Notes: a model not told the origin generated them from the letters alone. 54,590 nucleotides of DNA from Leifsonia sp. 71-9 (GCF_001898805.1 NZ_MKVJ01000010.1:40347-94936), one strand, 5' to 3'. Positions 20,422 through 30,386 are shown, counted from the stretch's first letter. Program-made: numbers and translations.

Positions 20422-20967
20422 CTAGCCGGTCGATTTTCTGAGAGTTCTGACAGATTGCCATGAATCCCATCTCACGGCGATGGCTCGAGCGGCCCAAGCT
20501 CCCGCGACGACGGCGAGGGTGCTCACGAGCACCGTGATCCAGCCCTGCTCGTAGGTGGTGACGACGTTCGGCAGCACGATGCTCGACGCGATCGGGAGCA
20601 GGAGCGCGGTGAAGGCGATGAGCGGGCGCAGACGGATGAGCAGCCAGGCGGCCAGCGTCACCGCGTAGCACCAGGCGAACCCGGACCCGCCGAGCATCAG
20701 CCAGGTGAAGCCGAGCACGGGGACGGCGACGGCGACGCGACGGCCGATCGTCGAGGGGATGACCGCCCAGGCGGCGGGCTGCATCAGGGAGCCGACGAGC
20801 AGGAACGGGAGGCTGTACGCGGTGGTGACGAGGATGCAGCCGGTGCCGACGACGAGCAGGGCGAGGCCGGTGACGAGCCGCGCCCGGTAGGAGCCCCAGC
20901 GCAGCGGGAGCAGGGAGGCGGGCTCGCGCCACGGGGCGGTTCGGGGAGCGCTCTCGGCGGCGGGCAC
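20422..20967 (-). CDS. Hypothetical membrane protein
   Basis: 181 residues from GTG 20967. Five or so hydrophobic segments (LVTGLALLVVGTGCILVTTA; LVGSLMQPAAWAVIPSTI; VPVLGFTWLMLGG; FTALLLPIASSIVLP; ITVLVSTLAVVAGAWAARAI) and a basic C-terminus. No recognised family. The BI-1 gene starts 50 bases downstream on the same strand, so they could be co-transcribed. Confidence 0.7.
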   Translation of the reverse strand: MPAAESAPRTAPWREPASLLPLRWGSYRARLVTGLALLVVGTGCILVTTAYSLPFLLVGSLMQPAAWAVIPSTIGRRVAVAVPVLGFTWLMLGGSGFAWCYAVTLAAWLLIRLRPLIAFTALLLPIASSIVLPNVVTTYEQGWITVLVSTLAVVAGAWAARAIAVRWDSWQSVRTLRKSTG

Positions 20968-21019
20968 CCGTCGATTCTGCCATCCGACGTGGGGTCGCGG
21001 GCAGCCCCCGAGCGCGGGC

Positions 21020-21025
21020 TAGGAT
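21020..21025 (+). promoter_or_regulatory. -10 element of a probably leaderless glycerophosphodiesterase transcript
   Basis: TAGGAT ends 6 bases before ATG 21032, and there is no ribosome site between them. Confidence 0.55.
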
Positions 21026-21031
21026 CGCTCC

Positions 21032-22102
21032 ATGCGTGCTCGTCCCGCCCCTCTCGTGATCGGTCACCGGGGCGCGCCCGGCTACCGCCCGGAGCACACG
21101 GAGGCGGCGTACGCGCTCGCCTTCGCCCTCGGGGCCGATGCGGTGGAGCCCGATCTGGTCGCCACGAAGGACGGCGTCCTCGTGGTGCGTCACGAGAACG
21201 AGATCTCGGGGACGACGGACGTGGGCGACCGCCCGGAGTTCGCCGCCCGTCGCACGACGCGCGAGGTTGATGGGGAGCCGCTCACCGGGTGGTTCACGGA
21301 GGACTTCACCTGGGCCGAGCTCTCGACCCTCCATGCGCGCGAGCGCCTGCCCCGATTGCGGCAGGCGAGCGCCACCTTCGACGACCGCTACCCGATCCTC
21401 CGCTTCCGCGATCTGCTCGACCTCGTCGATCGCGTCTCCGACGACAGCGGGCGCGCGCTCGGGGTCGTCGCGGAGGTCAAGCACGCGACGCACTTCGCGG
21501 CGGCCGGTCTGCCGCTCGACGAGCTCGTGGTGCGCGACCTCGCCGACGCCGGCTGGACGGACCGGGCCGGCCTGGTCGTGGAGAGCTTCGAGCCGACGGT
21601 GCTCCGGCAGTTGCACGACCGGGGGTTCCCGGGCAAGCGGGTGTATCTGCTGGAGGACACCGGGGCGCCCGCAGACCGCGTCGCGTCCGACGGCTCGGCG
21701 GCAGCGGGATACGACACCGACCTCACCCTGCGCGGTCTCTACGCGCTCGGCTTCGGGGCCCCGTCGACGAGTGCGCGCGTCGACGGCATCAGCGTGGAGA
21801 GCTCCCTCGTGCTCGCGTCGGGGTCGGTCGCCGTCTCGCTCTTCGACGACGACGACGGCGGCATCGACATCGGCGCGGTGACCTCCGATCTCGTCGACCT
21901 CGCGCATTCGGCGGGGCTCTCGGTCTACACCTGGACCCTCCGGCCCGAGAACGCGATGCTGCAGCCCGAGTTCCGCACGCAGGGCAGGGACGACGAGTGG
22001 GGCGACTGGCGCCGGCTGTTCTCGATCCTGCTGCACTCGGGGGTGGACGGAGTCTTCGCGGACCAGCCCGATCTGGCCGTCGCCGTGCGAGACGGGCGCT
22101 GA
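21032..22102 (+). CDS. Glycerophosphodiester phosphodiesterase
   Basis: 356 residues, GDPD TIM-barrel. Hydrolyses glycerophosphodiesters to an alcohol and glycerol-3-phosphate, which GlpD (9973-11784) can oxidise. Conserved: VIGHRGAPGYRPEHTEAAY (His12, Arg13), ADAVEPDLVATKDGVLVVRHE (metal ligands Glu39 and Asp41; His54), then VEVKH-like VVAEVKHATHF, and near the end VYTWTLR and GVDGVFADQPDLA. No signal peptide is seen, so the enzyme is probably cytosolic. Start ATG 21032. Confidence 0.93.
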   Translation: MRARPAPLVIGHRGAPGYRPEHTEAAYALAFALGADAVEPDLVATKDGVLVVRHENEISGTTDVGDRPEFAARRTTREVDGEPLTGWFTEDFTWAELSTLHARERLPRLRQASATFDDRYPILRFRDLLDLVDRVSDDSGRALGVVAEVKHATHFAAAGLPLDELVVRDLADAGWTDRAGLVVESFEPTVLRQLHDRGFPGKRVYLLEDTGAPADRVASDGSAAAGYDTDLTLRGLYALGFGAPSTSARVDGISVESSLVLASGSVAVSLFDDDDGGIDIGAVTSDLVDLAHSAGLSVYTWTLRPENAMLQPEFRTQGRDDEWGDWRRLFSILLHSGVDGVFADQPDLAVAVRDGR

Positions 22103-22150
22103 CCTCCCGCTCCCGTCCGACGGTCGGACCCGGATGACGGTGGGGGCGGC

Positions 22151-22156
22151 TAAAAT
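22151..22156 (+). promoter_or_regulatory. -10 element for pcrA
   Basis: TAAAAT lies 10 bases before ATG 22167. Transcription would begin within a few bases of the start codon, giving a leaderless or near-leaderless mRNA. Confidence 0.5.
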
Positions 22157-22166
22157 CGATGGAGAC

Positions 22167-24680
22167 ATGACGAGCCTTCCCGACGCCCCCACCGGTACCT
22201 CCTCCTCCGTGCCGATCATCCTCGACGGCTGGGAGGGCGACGACCGCTCCGGCGGCGCCCGCGGCGGCTCCGGCGCAGCGGGCGGTGGCGCCTCGAATCC
22301 GAACGAGCGGCTGTTCGCCGGCCTGAACCCGCAGCAGCGGGAGGCCGCCGAGTACCGGGGGTCCGCCCTGCTCATCCTGGCGGGCGCCGGCTCGGGCAAG
22401 ACGAGCGTGCTCACGCGTCGCATCGCCGGCTTGATCGAGAGCCGCGAGGCGTGGCCGAGCCAGATCCTCGCCATCACGTTCACCAATAAGGCGGCGAACG
22501 AGATGCGCGAGCGGGTCGAGGGGCTGCTCGGCGGCAAGGCGCAGGGGATGTGGATCTCGACGTTCCACTCCGCGTGCGTGCGCATCCTGCGCCGCGAGGC
22601 CGAGACCATCGGCAAGACCCAGAGCTTCACCATCTACGACTCCGGCGACTCCCGGGCCCTGTTGAAGCGGATCATCAAGGAGCTGTCGGCCGACACGCTC
22701 GGCTTCACGGTGGCGGGCGCGGCCGGCCGCATCTCGAAGCTCAAGAACGAGCTCACCGACATCGAGGCCTTCGCCCGCTCGGCCAACCTCAGCGACCCGC
22801 AGGAGGTGATGTTCCTCGAGATCTTCCGGCAGTACACGCGAGCGCTGCGCACGGCCAACGCCTTCGACTTCGACGACCTCATCGCCGAGACGGTGTTCCT
22901 GTTCCGCGCGTTCCCGAAGGTCGCCGCGCTGTATCAGCGACGCTTCCGCCACATCCTGGTCGACGAGTACCAGGACACCAACCACGCCCAGTACTCGCTC
23001 ATCCGCGAACTGACGATGCCGATCGCGCCGGACATCGCGGACGAGCTGGAGGCGCAGGGGCACCACGTGGAGCGGATGCGCGACGCGGTCGGCGTGATCC
23101 CCGGCGCCTCGCTGACGGTCGTCGGCGACTCCGACCAGTCGATCTACGCGTTCCGTGGTGCGGACATCCGCAACATCGTCGAATTCGAGCGCGACTTCCC
23201 GGGGGCGAAGGTGGTGCTGCTCGAGCAGAACTACCGGTCGACCCAGAACATCCTGAGCGCGGCGAACGCCGTGATCGCGAACAACTTCGACCGCAAGGAC
23301 AAGAACCTCTGGACCGCCGTCGGCGACGGCGAGAAGATCGTCGGCTACACGGGCTACTCCGGGCACGACGAGGCGCAGTTCGTCGCGGACGAGATCGAGA
23401 AGCTGCACGGCGCCGGCATGGACTACAAGGACATCGCCGTCTTCTACCGGACCAACGCGCAGACGCGTGCGCTGGAGGAGATCTTCATCCGGTCGGCGCT
23501 GCCGTACAAGGTGATGGGCGGCACGAAGTTCTACGAGCGCGCCGAGATCAAGGACGCGATGGCGTACCTCGTGACGGTGGCGAACCCGCAGGACACGCTC
23601 GCCCTGCGCCGCATCCTGAACACGCCCAAGCGGGGGATCGGCCCGGCGACCGAGACGCAGCTCGCGAGCTACGCCGAGGACAACGGGATGACGTTCCGCG
23701 ACGCGATGCGCGACGCCGGCTCCCTCGGCCTCGGCCCCAAGGTGACGGCCGCCATCCTGCAGCTCTCGACGCTGCTCGACGAGGCGGCCGCGAAGACCGA
23801 CCCGGAGAACCCTGCCGGGGTGTCCGCGGTCGCGGACGTGCTGACGTTCCTCCTCGACGGCAGCGGCCTGCTCGACGTGCTGCGCAACAGCCGCGACCCG
23901 CAGGACGAGGCCAGGGCCGAGAACGTCGAGGAGCTCGTCGCGGTCACCCGTGAGTTCGCGCGCAACAATCCGGATGGCACCCTCGTCGACTTCCTCACCG
24001 AGGTCTCCCTGGTCGCGGCGGCGGACGACATCGACGACTCGAGCGGATCCGTCTCGCTCATGACCCTCCACACGGCGAAGGGACTCGAGTACGACGCCGT
24101 CTTCCTGACCGGGGTCGAGGAGGACCTCCTCCCGCACCGCATGTCGGCCAACGAGCCCGGTGGGCCGGCGGAGGAGCGTCGTCTGTTCTACGTGGGCATC
24201 ACGCGGGCGAAGAAGCGCCTGTTCCTGTCGCTGGCGATGACGCGCGCCCAGTTCGGCGAGACCGCGGTCGCCATGCCGAGCCGTTATCTGCAAGAGATCC
24301 CCTCCGATCTCGTCGAGTGGCGCCAGTCGCCCGGATCGGCGAACGGACGCGGCGGCAGCCAGTCGCGGGCGCTCAACGCGCGCAAGCCGGGTCTGGGCTC
24401 CGGCTCGGGCGGCGGCCGGTGGAACGAGAGCTTCACCTCCGGCGGGTTCTCGGCCCCCGAACGGCCGAAGACCGAATGGCCCAACCGCGTGACCGGAAAG
24501 GTCCGCGACAACGGCGACCTGGAGCTCGCTCCCGGCGACCGGATCAACCATGCCGACTTCGGCGAGGGACGGGTCACGGCCGTCACCGGAGAGGGCGCCA
24601 AGCGCGTCGCGCACGTCCAGTTCGAGAAGGTGGGCGCGAAGAAGCTCCTCATCAAGATCGCGCCGATCGACAAGCTGTGA
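22167..24680 (+). CDS. pcrA: ATP-dependent DNA helicase PcrA/UvrD (SF1A)
   Basis: 837 residues from ATG 22167. 3'-5' helicase for nucleotide excision repair and replication-fork upkeep. Motifs in order: NPQQREAAEYRGSALLILAG with Walker A AGAGSGKTS (about 72-80), TFTNKAANEMRERV, DEYQDTNHAQY, VVGDSDQSIYAFRGAD, EQNYRSTQNIL, MTLHTAKGLEYDAVFLTGVE, and VGITRAKKRLFLS. The Gly/Ser-rich N-terminal extension (~45 residues) and the C-terminal RFxEGRVTAV-like Tudor-type segment (HADFGEGRVTAVTGEG) are typical of actinobacterial PcrA. An insert ~20 residues long (ADELEAQGHHVERMRDAVGV) sits between motifs II and III. The frame opens at 22134, but 22167 fits the promoter better. Confidence 0.95.
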   Translation: MTSLPDAPTGTSSSVPIILDGWEGDDRSGGARGGSGAAGGGASNPNERLFAGLNPQQREAAEYRGSALLILAGAGSGKTSVLTRRIAGLIESREAWPSQILAITFTNKAANEMRERVEGLLGGKAQGMWISTFHSACVRILRREAETIGKTQSFTIYDSGDSRALLKRIIKELSADTLGFTVAGAAGRISKLKNELTDIEAFARSANLSDPQEVMFLEIFRQYTRALRTANAFDFDDLIAETVFLFRAFPKVAALYQRRFRHILVDEYQDTNHAQYSLIRELTMPIAPDIADELEAQGHHVERMRDAVGVIPGASLTVVGDSDQSIYAFRGADIRNIVEFERDFPGAKVVLLEQNYRSTQNILSAANAVIANNFDRKDKNLWTAVGDGEKIVGYTGYSGHDEAQFVADEIEKLHGAGMDYKDIAVFYRTNAQTRALEEIFIRSALPYKVMGGTKFYERAEIKDAMAYLVTVANPQDTLALRRILNTPKRGIGPATETQLASYAEDNGMTFRDAMRDAGSLGLGPKVTAAILQLSTLLDEAAAKTDPENPAGVSAVADVLTFLLDGSGLLDVLRNSRDPQDEARAENVEELVAVTREFARNNPDGTLVDFLTEVSLVAAADDIDDSSGSVSLMTLHTAKGLEYDAVFLTGVEEDLLPHRMSANEPGGPAEERRLFYVGITRAKKRLFLSLAMTRAQFGETAVAMPSRYLQEIPSDLVEWRQSPGSANGRGGSQSRALNARKPGLGSGSGGGRWNESFTSGGFSAPERPKTEWPNRVTGKVRDNGDLELAPGDRINHADFGEGRVTAVTGEGAKRVAHVQFEKVGAKKLLIKIAPIDKL

Positions 24681-25708
24681 AGCCCACCGGGCTCGCCTCG
24701 GTGAGCGTCGAGGTCGGTTTCCGGGCGGCGGCCGCGGTCGCGGTCCCTCTGCTGATCCTGTGGTCGATGGGGCGCCTGGACCTCGCCGCGTACGCGACCT
24801 TCGGCGCGTTCACCGCCCTGTACGGACGCAATGAGCCGTACCGGCTGCGCATCCGGAGCGTGTCGGTGGCCGGCGTCGCCCTGCTCGCCAGCATCGCCCT
24901 GGGCGTGTGGCTGGCGGTGCTGGGGGAGCCGCTCGCTTTCCTCTCCGTCGCACTCGTCGTGATCGTGGCCGGCGGCACGCTCTTCGTCACCGCGCTGCAG
25001 CTGCTGCCCTCGCAGCCCCTGTTCTTCGTGTTCTCCCTCCTGGTGTGCGCGAACATCCCGACCACGGCGGCCGAGGCGTGGCCGAGGATCGGGCTCGCAG
25101 CGGTCGTGGCCGTCTTCTCCTGGCTGCTGACGATGTCGGGCTGGCTCGTGCGCCGCCTGGCGGGAGATCGGCACTCCGTGCTGCTCAAGGAATTGCGCAG
25201 GCGCCCGGCGGTCGACCGGACCGTGCTGCGTGACCCCCGCGTCTGGTTGACGGTCGCGCAGAACGTCGTCGGTGTCGTCGTCGCCGGCGGCATCGCGTTG
25301 TCGTTCGGATTCGGGCACGCGTACTGGGCCGTCGTCAGCGTGGTGGCGGTCATCCCACCGGCGCGTGCCGCGCACTCGATCTCGCGCTCGCTGCACCGGA
25401 TCTTCGGGACGATCGCCGGTGTGGTCGTCACCGCGGGGCTGCTGTTCTGGTCGCCGCCCGCTCTGGTCGTGATCCTGGTGATCGTCGTGTGCCAGTTCTG
25501 CGCCGAGATGCTCGTCGGCCGCCACTACGGCTCGGCACTGGTCTTCATCACGCCGATGGCGCTGGCGGTCTCGCATCTCGCGAGTCCGGCGCCGCTCGGC
25601 GCCCTCGTCGGCGACCGGGTGCTCGAGACGGTGCTCGGAGCGGGGATCGGCATCGTCCTCGTGCTGCTGGCGCGCGGGATCGAGCGGGCGCGCGGTCTCG
25701 CGGCCTAG
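24677..25708 (+). CDS. FUSC family (aromatic acid exporter-like) membrane protein
   Basis: 343 residues from GTG 24677, which overlaps the pcrA stop (GTGA). Two sets of hydrophobic helices separated by a cytoplasmic stretch around residues 160-195 (RRLAGDRHSVLLKELRRRP), as in FUSC/ArAE proteins, here in the short form without a large soluble domain. LDLAAYATFGAFTALYGR matches the family's first-helix pair. Members are thought to export aromatic or organic acids; substrate unknown. Its stop shares CTAG with the convergent neighbour. Confidence 0.82.
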   Translation: MKPTGLASVSVEVGFRAAAAVAVPLLILWSMGRLDLAAYATFGAFTALYGRNEPYRLRIRSVSVAGVALLASIALGVWLAVLGEPLAFLSVALVVIVAGGTLFVTALQLLPSQPLFFVFSLLVCANIPTTAAEAWPRIGLAAVVAVFSWLLTMSGWLVRRLAGDRHSVLLKELRRRPAVDRTVLRDPRVWLTVAQNVVGVVVAGGIALSFGFGHAYWAVVSVVAVIPPARAAHSISRSLHRIFGTIAGVVVTAGLLFWSPPALVVILVIVVCQFCAEMLVGRHYGSALVFITPMALAVSHLASPAPLGALVGDRVLETVLGAGIGIVLVLLARGIERARGLAA

Positions 25709-26541
25709 CGGCGCGCGGCCTGCTCCTCCCGCACCATCCGCCTCACCCGTCGCAGATAGGCGTCGCGCGGCGCGTACCGGAGTCGGCGCGGCATGCGCGG
25801 GTACCACCGCGCCAGGCGGCGCATCCAGCGCTCGTACCGCCGCCGGTGCTGCTCGCTCCACGGGAGTCGGTACTGCTCGCGCACCGCCTCCGGCAGCAGC
25901 CCGGCCGTCACCAGCCGCACGTCGGGCAGCAGGATGCGGATCCACAGCGGGACGTTCCTCGGGTAGAGGATCTGCGCCGCCAGCGCGCGTGTGCTGTCGT
26001 TCACCGCGGTCTGGTCGAGCATCTCCGCCCAGTACACCTCGAACGCGTCGCGCGTGGCCGGCCAGCTCGACGGAGGCACCTGCAGGTTGGCGCCGAGCCG
26101 GGTGTACTCCTGATAGACACCCTCCTGCTCCGCGGCGGAGAGCGGGCCGAAGACGCGTTCGTGGAGGTCCATCATCGTGCGGTAGAGCGTGGCCGCCACC
26201 CAGAGCTGGAGCCGTGGGTCGTAGGCGTTGTAAGCCGGCGCGCTCCCGGCCGCGTCCGCCCGCACCGGAGCGTGCGCCCGGTTGACCCGGCGCCGCACGA
26301 CCGTGAACTCCTCGGGCGTCGCGAACACCGCTGCGCACATGAACGTCATGGTGGCGTGCAGGCGATCCATCGCCCGCTCGGCGAAGTCGCTGTGGTCGGC
26401 GACACCCCGCCCCACGGCGGGCTGTGCCACCTGCAGCAGGAGTGCCCGGCCGCCGCCGACCAGCGGCAGCGCCTCGGCGGCGACCGTCCGCAGGTCGACC
26501 GGCTGGCGCGTCGTGCGTCGATCTCGCGTTCGTCTGGCCAC
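25705..26541 (-). CDS. Oxygenase MpaB family protein (DUF2236)
   Basis: 278 residues from GTG 26541. The N-terminal GGGRALLLQVAQPAVGRGVADHS, then RLHATMTFMCAAVFATPEE and the His-containing RVNRAHAPVR followed by YNAYDPRLQLWVAATL are DUF2236 hallmarks. The family includes MpaB' (mycophenolic acid pathway) and latex-clearing Lcp proteins; members may bind haem through conserved His. The C-terminus is strongly Arg-rich (RRRYERWMRRLARWYPRMPRRL), which may hold it to membrane or nucleic acid. The substrate is unknown. Confidence 0.82.
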   Translation of the reverse strand: MARRTRDRRTTRQPVDLRTVAAEALPLVGGGRALLLQVAQPAVGRGVADHSDFAERAMDRLHATMTFMCAAVFATPEEFTVVRRRVNRAHAPVRADAAGSAPAYNAYDPRLQLWVAATLYRTMMDLHERVFGPLSAAEQEGVYQEYTRLGANLQVPPSSWPATRDAFEVYWAEMLDQTAVNDSTRALAAQILYPRNVPLWIRILLPDVRLVTAGLLPEAVREQYRLPWSEQHRRRYERWMRRLARWYPRMPRRLRYAPRDAYLRRVRRMVREEQAARR

Positions 26542-26589
26542 CCGGCCATCCTGCCTGCCGCGCCTGCGAGAGAGCGCAAGAGCCGCCGG

Positions 26590-28077
26590 TCATGCGCCGT
26601 GCGTCCCGCGAACGGCGCGGTGCGAGCGCGCAGCGCGCTGCACGCGTCGGGCGCCGATGAGGGTCACGACCCCGAGTCCGACGGCGGCGATCCCGGCGGC
26701 GCCCCACCCGAGGGCGACGTCGGGGTCGGCTCCGGTCTCGGCAAGGGCGGTGGCCGGCACGGACACCGGCGCAGGGAGCGGCACGGCGTGGGTGATCTCC
26801 GACGCGACACCGAACGCCGAGCGCCAGGGCAGCATCCGCATCCCGCCGAGCTCCGGGGCGACGCGCTCCGGGTCGATCCGCTCGGTCCAGACGTAGTAGC
26901 CGGGCTCGGACAGGAGGCAGGACGGGGTCTCGTACTCGCCGACACCGTCGACGACGGTTTCGACCGTGCACACCACCGGTGCGCCGTCCGGGATGGTATC
27001 CGCGGCGCGGATCGGCTCGGGGAACGGTCCGAGGAGGCTGCTCTCGACCACCGCCTCCACCGGCAGGAAGCCCTCCTCCGACGCGTGGACGCCCCACGTC
27101 GGGAGGAGCCCGTCGGCGCTCGCCACCGAGACCCGCAGCTGATCGGTGATCCGGTCGCCGACCGTGACGACGGACGCGCTCGTGGTCGTCTCCACGGTCG
27201 GCTGGAACGGGAGGGGCGACGGCCCGGACACGCTCGCACCCGCGCTCGCCGTCGTGCTCGCGGGGACGGCCATCAGGAGGGACTGCACGTCCCCCTGCGG
27301 AACGGCGACGCGCAGCCCCGTGCCGTAGGGGAGGCGGTCGAGGGAGGCCGTCGCCATCACGGCGACACTGGCCTCCCGGCCATCGGGGACGATCGGGACG
27401 TCACGGCCGGTCTCGACCGTCGCCGTGCTGCTTCCGTCGGCGAAGCGGGCGCCGTCGAGGGCCACCACGGCCGAGTGCGCCGCGGCGGGGAGCAGCTCGC
27501 TCCCGGAGAGCCGGTCGGCCGTGAGCTCGACCCGCACGCGGCCGGGCCCGGTCTCGGCGAGTTCGACGACCGCCTCGGCCCGGACGGCCGTCGAGGCGAG
27601 GCGTGCCGACTCCTCGGCCATCGCGTTCGCCAGCGCCAGGACGGCCCCGGCGTCGGCTCCGGCGCGTGCCGCGTAGCTCTCGGCCGAGTGGCCGTTCAGG
27701 CCCGAGACCATCCACGTGGCGATCTGGCCGGCGGCGGCCGTCAGACGGTCGTCGGTGCCGGCCCAGGTGCGGGAGATGTACGCCAGCCGCGCCGCCTGCT
27801 CGGGGGAGAACCAGCCGAGCGCGTCGCCGTCGGCGTATTCGAGGGAGTGGCCGGTCGGGCTCTTCTTGCCGGCATTGAGGCAGAAGCCCTGGGCTCCGTC
27901 GTCGAGACGGTAGGTGCCGAGCCACCAGCCGTCCGACGACAGGTAGCCAGGCCCATGCCCGACGCCGCTGAGCGAATGGGCGCTCGAGGCGGGGACGAGT
28001 GCCTGCAGGACGCCGAGGAAGACGGCGAGCCCGGCGAGGGCGGTGGCGGTCAGGAGATGCGATATCCGGTGTGTCAT
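26590..28077 (-). CDS. Secreted thioester-domain-like surface protein with LAETG sorting signal
   Basis: 495 residues from ATG 28077. Signal peptide (HRISHLLTATALAGLAVFLG, cleavage probably near ASSAHS, residues 30-35). Residues ~48-135 resemble actinobacterial thioester domains: GFCLNAGKK with Cys66, and TAAAGQIATWM with Gln118 and Trp122, the candidate Cys-Gln thioester pair. The middle is beta-rich with repeated ETTTSASVVTVGDRITDQ-type domains. The C-terminus has LAETG (445-449), a hydrophobic helix and a basic tail: a cell-wall sorting signal of the LAXTG type used by class E sortases. No sortase gene is in the window. An adhesin role is inferred. Confidence 0.8.
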   Translation of the reverse strand: MTHRISHLLTATALAGLAVFLGVLQALVPASSAHSLSGVGHGPGYLSSDGWWLGTYRLDDGAQGFCLNAGKKSPTGHSLEYADGDALGWFSPEQAARLAYISRTWAGTDDRLTAAAGQIATWMVSGLNGHSAESYAARAGADAGAVLALANAMAEESARLASTAVRAEAVVELAETGPGRVRVELTADRLSGSELLPAAAHSAVVALDGARFADGSSTATVETGRDVPIVPDGREASVAVMATASLDRLPYGTGLRVAVPQGDVQSLLMAVPASTTASAGASVSGPSPLPFQPTVETTTSASVVTVGDRITDQLRVSVASADGLLPTWGVHASEEGFLPVEAVVESSLLGPFPEPIRAADTIPDGAPVVCTVETVVDGVGEYETPSCLLSEPGYYVWTERIDPERVAPELGGMRMLPWRSAFGVASEITHAVPLPAPVSVPATALAETGADPDVALGWGAAGIAAVGLGVVTLIGARRVQRAARSHRAVRGTHGA

Positions 28078-28320
28078 GCCCCCACCCTCGCCGGGAGCCG
28101 GGGCCAGGATCGGGGATCCGTGAAACCAGTGGAATGCGCGTCCCGCGCTCGAGTTGGGGAGAACGCGACGCCTCCCGTTTACGGGACGCACAGTCGGACG
28201 CGCTAAGGTTCTCACTGGCGAATTTATCTCGGCGTCGAGCTATTCTCTCGCGCCGACCGCCCGGCAGATGACAACCGGAATCGCTACAGCGAACCCGGAC
28301 CAGCAGCGGATTGGATAACC
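28078..28320 (+). promoter_or_regulatory. Intergenic region upstream of sucC, with inverted repeat
   Basis: 243 bases between the divergent surface-protein gene and sucC. It holds TCCCGTTTACGGGA (28173-28186, 6-bp arms, 2-base centre) and an A/T-richer stretch near 28218-28250. Promoter elements were not identified with confidence. There is no strong ribosome site immediately before GTG 28321. Confidence 0.35.
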
Positions 28321-29484
28321 GTGGATCTATACGAGTACCAGGCCAGAGACCTGTTTGAGAAGTACGGGGTCCCGGTCCTTCCGGGCATCGTCGCGGACAC
28401 GCCGGAGGAGGTGCGCGCGGCCTCGGAGAAGCTCGGCGGGGTGACCGTCGTGAAGGCGCAGGTGAAGGTCGGCGGTCGTGGCAAGGCCGGCGGCGTCAAG
28501 GTCGCCAAGACCCCTGACGAGGCCGAAGCCGCTGCGAAGGCCATCCTCGGCCTGGACATCAAGGGCCACGTGGTCCGTCGCGTGATGGTCGCCGGCGGCG
28601 CCCGCATCGCACGCGAGTTCTACTTCTCGGTGCTCCTCGACCGGGCCAACCGCTCCTACCTGTCGCTCACCAGCGTCGAGGGCGGCATGGAGATCGAGCA
28701 GCTCGCCGTCGAGAAGCCGGAGGCGCTCGCCCGCATCGAGGTCGACCCGCGCGGCGGCCTCGACATCGCGAAGGCCACCGAGATCGCGAAGGCCGCCGGG
28801 TTCCCGGACGAGCTCGTCGCGAAGGTCGCCGACGTGTTCGTGAAGCTCTACGCGGTCTACACCGGCGAGGACGCCACCCTCGTCGAGGTGAACCCGCTCG
28901 TCCTGACCGAGGAGGGCGACATCATCGCCCTCGACGGCAAGGTCTCGCTCGACGAGAACGCCGCGTTCCGTCACCCCGAGCACGAGGCGCTCGAGGACAA
29001 GGACGCCGCCGACCCGCTCGAGGCGAAGGCCAAGGCGTCCGACCTCAACTACGTCAAGCTCGACGGCGAGGTCGGCATCATCGGCAACGGCGCCGGACTG
29101 GTCATGTCGACCCTCGACGTCGTCGCGTACGCCGGCGAGAAGCACAAGGGCGTCAAGCCCGCCAACTTCCTCGACATCGGCGGCGGCGCGTCGGCCGAGG
29201 TCATGGCGGCCGGTCTGGACGTCATCCTGAACGACCCGCAGGTCAAGAGCGTGTTCGTGAACGTCTTCGGCGGCATCACCGCCTGCGACGCGGTCGCGAA
29301 CGGCATCGTCAAGGCCCTGGAGATCCTGGGCGACGAGGCCAACAAGCCGCTGGTCGTGCGTCTCGACGGCAACAACGTCGACGAGGGCCGCCGCATCCTC
29401 ACCGAGGCGAACCACCCGCTGGTCACCCTCGCACTCACCATGGACGAAGGCGCCGACAAGGCCGCCGAGCTGGCTGCGAAGTAA
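28321..29484 (+). CDS. sucC: Succinyl-CoA synthetase (ADP-forming) beta subunit
   Basis: 387 residues. With SucD it converts succinyl-CoA to succinate with substrate-level phosphorylation. ATP-grasp N-terminal [58 protein letters not shown] (metal site), and the ligase domain with FLDIGGGAS and [15 protein letters not shown]. Start GTG 28321. sucD follows after 14 bases. Confidence 0.97.
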   Translation: MDLYEYQARDLFEKYGVPVLPGIVADTPEEVRAASEKLGGVTVVKAQVKVGGRGKAGGVKVAKTPDEAEAAAKAILGLDIKGHVVRRVMVAGGARIAREFYFSVLLDRANRSYLSLTSVEGGMEIEQLAVEKPEALARIEVDPRGGLDIAKATEIAKAAGFPDELVAKVADVFVKLYAVYTGEDATLVEVNPLVLTEEGDIIALDGKVSLDENAAFRHPEHEALEDKDAADPLEAKAKASDLNYVKLDGEVGIIGNGAGLVMSTLDVVAYAGEKHKGVKPANFLDIGGGASAEVMAAGLDVILNDPQVKSVFVNVFGGITACDAVANGIVKALEILGDEANKPLVVRLDGNNVDEGRRILTEANHPLVTLALTMDEGADKAAELAAK

Positions 29485-29498
29485 GGGCGCGAATCAGA

Positions 29499-30386
29499 AT
29501 GTCTATCTTCCTCAACAAGGACTCCAAGGTCATCGTCCAGGGCATCACCGGCGGCGAGGGCACCAAGCACACCGCCCTGATGCTGAAGGCGGGCACCAAC
29601 GTGGTCGGCGGCGTGAACGCGCGCAAGGCGGGCACCACCGTCACCCACGGCGACGTCGAGCTGCCGGTCTTCGGCACCGTCGTCGAGGCGATCGAGAAGA
29701 CCGGCGCGGACGTGTCGATCATCTTCGTGCCGCCGGCGTTCGCGAAGGACGCGATGGTCGAGGCGGTCGACGCCGAGATCCCGCTGCTGGTCGTCATCAC
29801 CGAGGGCATCCCGGTGCAGGACGCCGCCGAGGCGTGGGCCTACGCCAAGGAGAAGGGCAACAAGACCCGGATCATCGGCCCGAACTGCCCCGGCATCATC
29901 ACCCCAGGCGAGTCGCTCGTCGGCATCACCCCGGCGACGATCACCGGCAAGGGCCCGATCGGCCTGGTCTCCAAGTCCGGCACGCTGACCTACCAGATGA
30001 TGTACGAGCTGCGCGACCTGGGCTTCTCGACCGCCATCGGCATCGGCGGCGACCCGATCATCGGCACCACGCACATCGATGCGCTCGCCGCGTTCGAGGC
30101 CGACCCGGAGACGAAGGCGATCGTCATGATCGGCGAGATCGGCGGCGACGCCGAGGAGCGCGCGGCCGACTTCATCAAGGCGAACGTCACCAAGCCGGTC
30201 GTCGGCTACGTAGCGGGCTTCACCGCGCCCGAGGGCAAGACGATGGGCCACGCCGGCGCGATCGTCTCCGGCTCGGCCGGAACGGCTCAGGCCAAGAAGG
30301 AGGCCCTGGAGGCCGCGGGCGTGAAGGTCGGCAAGACCCCGTCCGAGACCGCCGACCTCCTGCGCGAGGTGTACGCCGCGCTCTAG
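29499..30386 (+). CDS. sucD: Succinyl-CoA synthetase alpha subunit
   Basis: 295 residues. The CoA-binding Rossmann domain begins [33 protein letters not shown] and SKSGTLTYQ are conserved. The phosphorylated His is His251 in [11 protein letters not shown]. Forms a heterodimer or heterotetramer with SucC. Ends before a strong hairpin terminator. Confidence 0.97.
   Translation: MSIFLNKDSKVIVQGITGGEGTKHTALMLKAGTNVVGGVNARKAGTTVTHGDVELPVFGTVVEAIEKTGADVSIIFVPPAFAKDAMVEAVDAEIPLLVVITEGIPVQDAAEAWAYAKEKGNKTRIIGPNCPGIITPGESLVGITPATITGKGPIGLVSKSGTLTYQMMYELRDLGFSTAIGIGGDPIIGTTHIDALAAFEADPETKAIVMIGEIGGDAEERAADFIKANVTKPVVGYVAGFTAPEGKTMGHAGAIVSGSAGTAQAKKEALEAAGVKVGKTPSETADLLREVYAAL

Noticed and set aside
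22134-22166. Earlier ATG at 22134 for pcrA
   Set aside because: It would overlap the TAAAAT promoter element, and the added 11 residues do not look like the family N-terminus. 22167 fits better.
28173-28186. TCCCGTTTACGGGA before sucC as a definite operator
   Set aside because: Single 6-bp arms in GC-rich DNA occur by chance and no -10/-35 frames it. Left as a low-confidence intergenic note.
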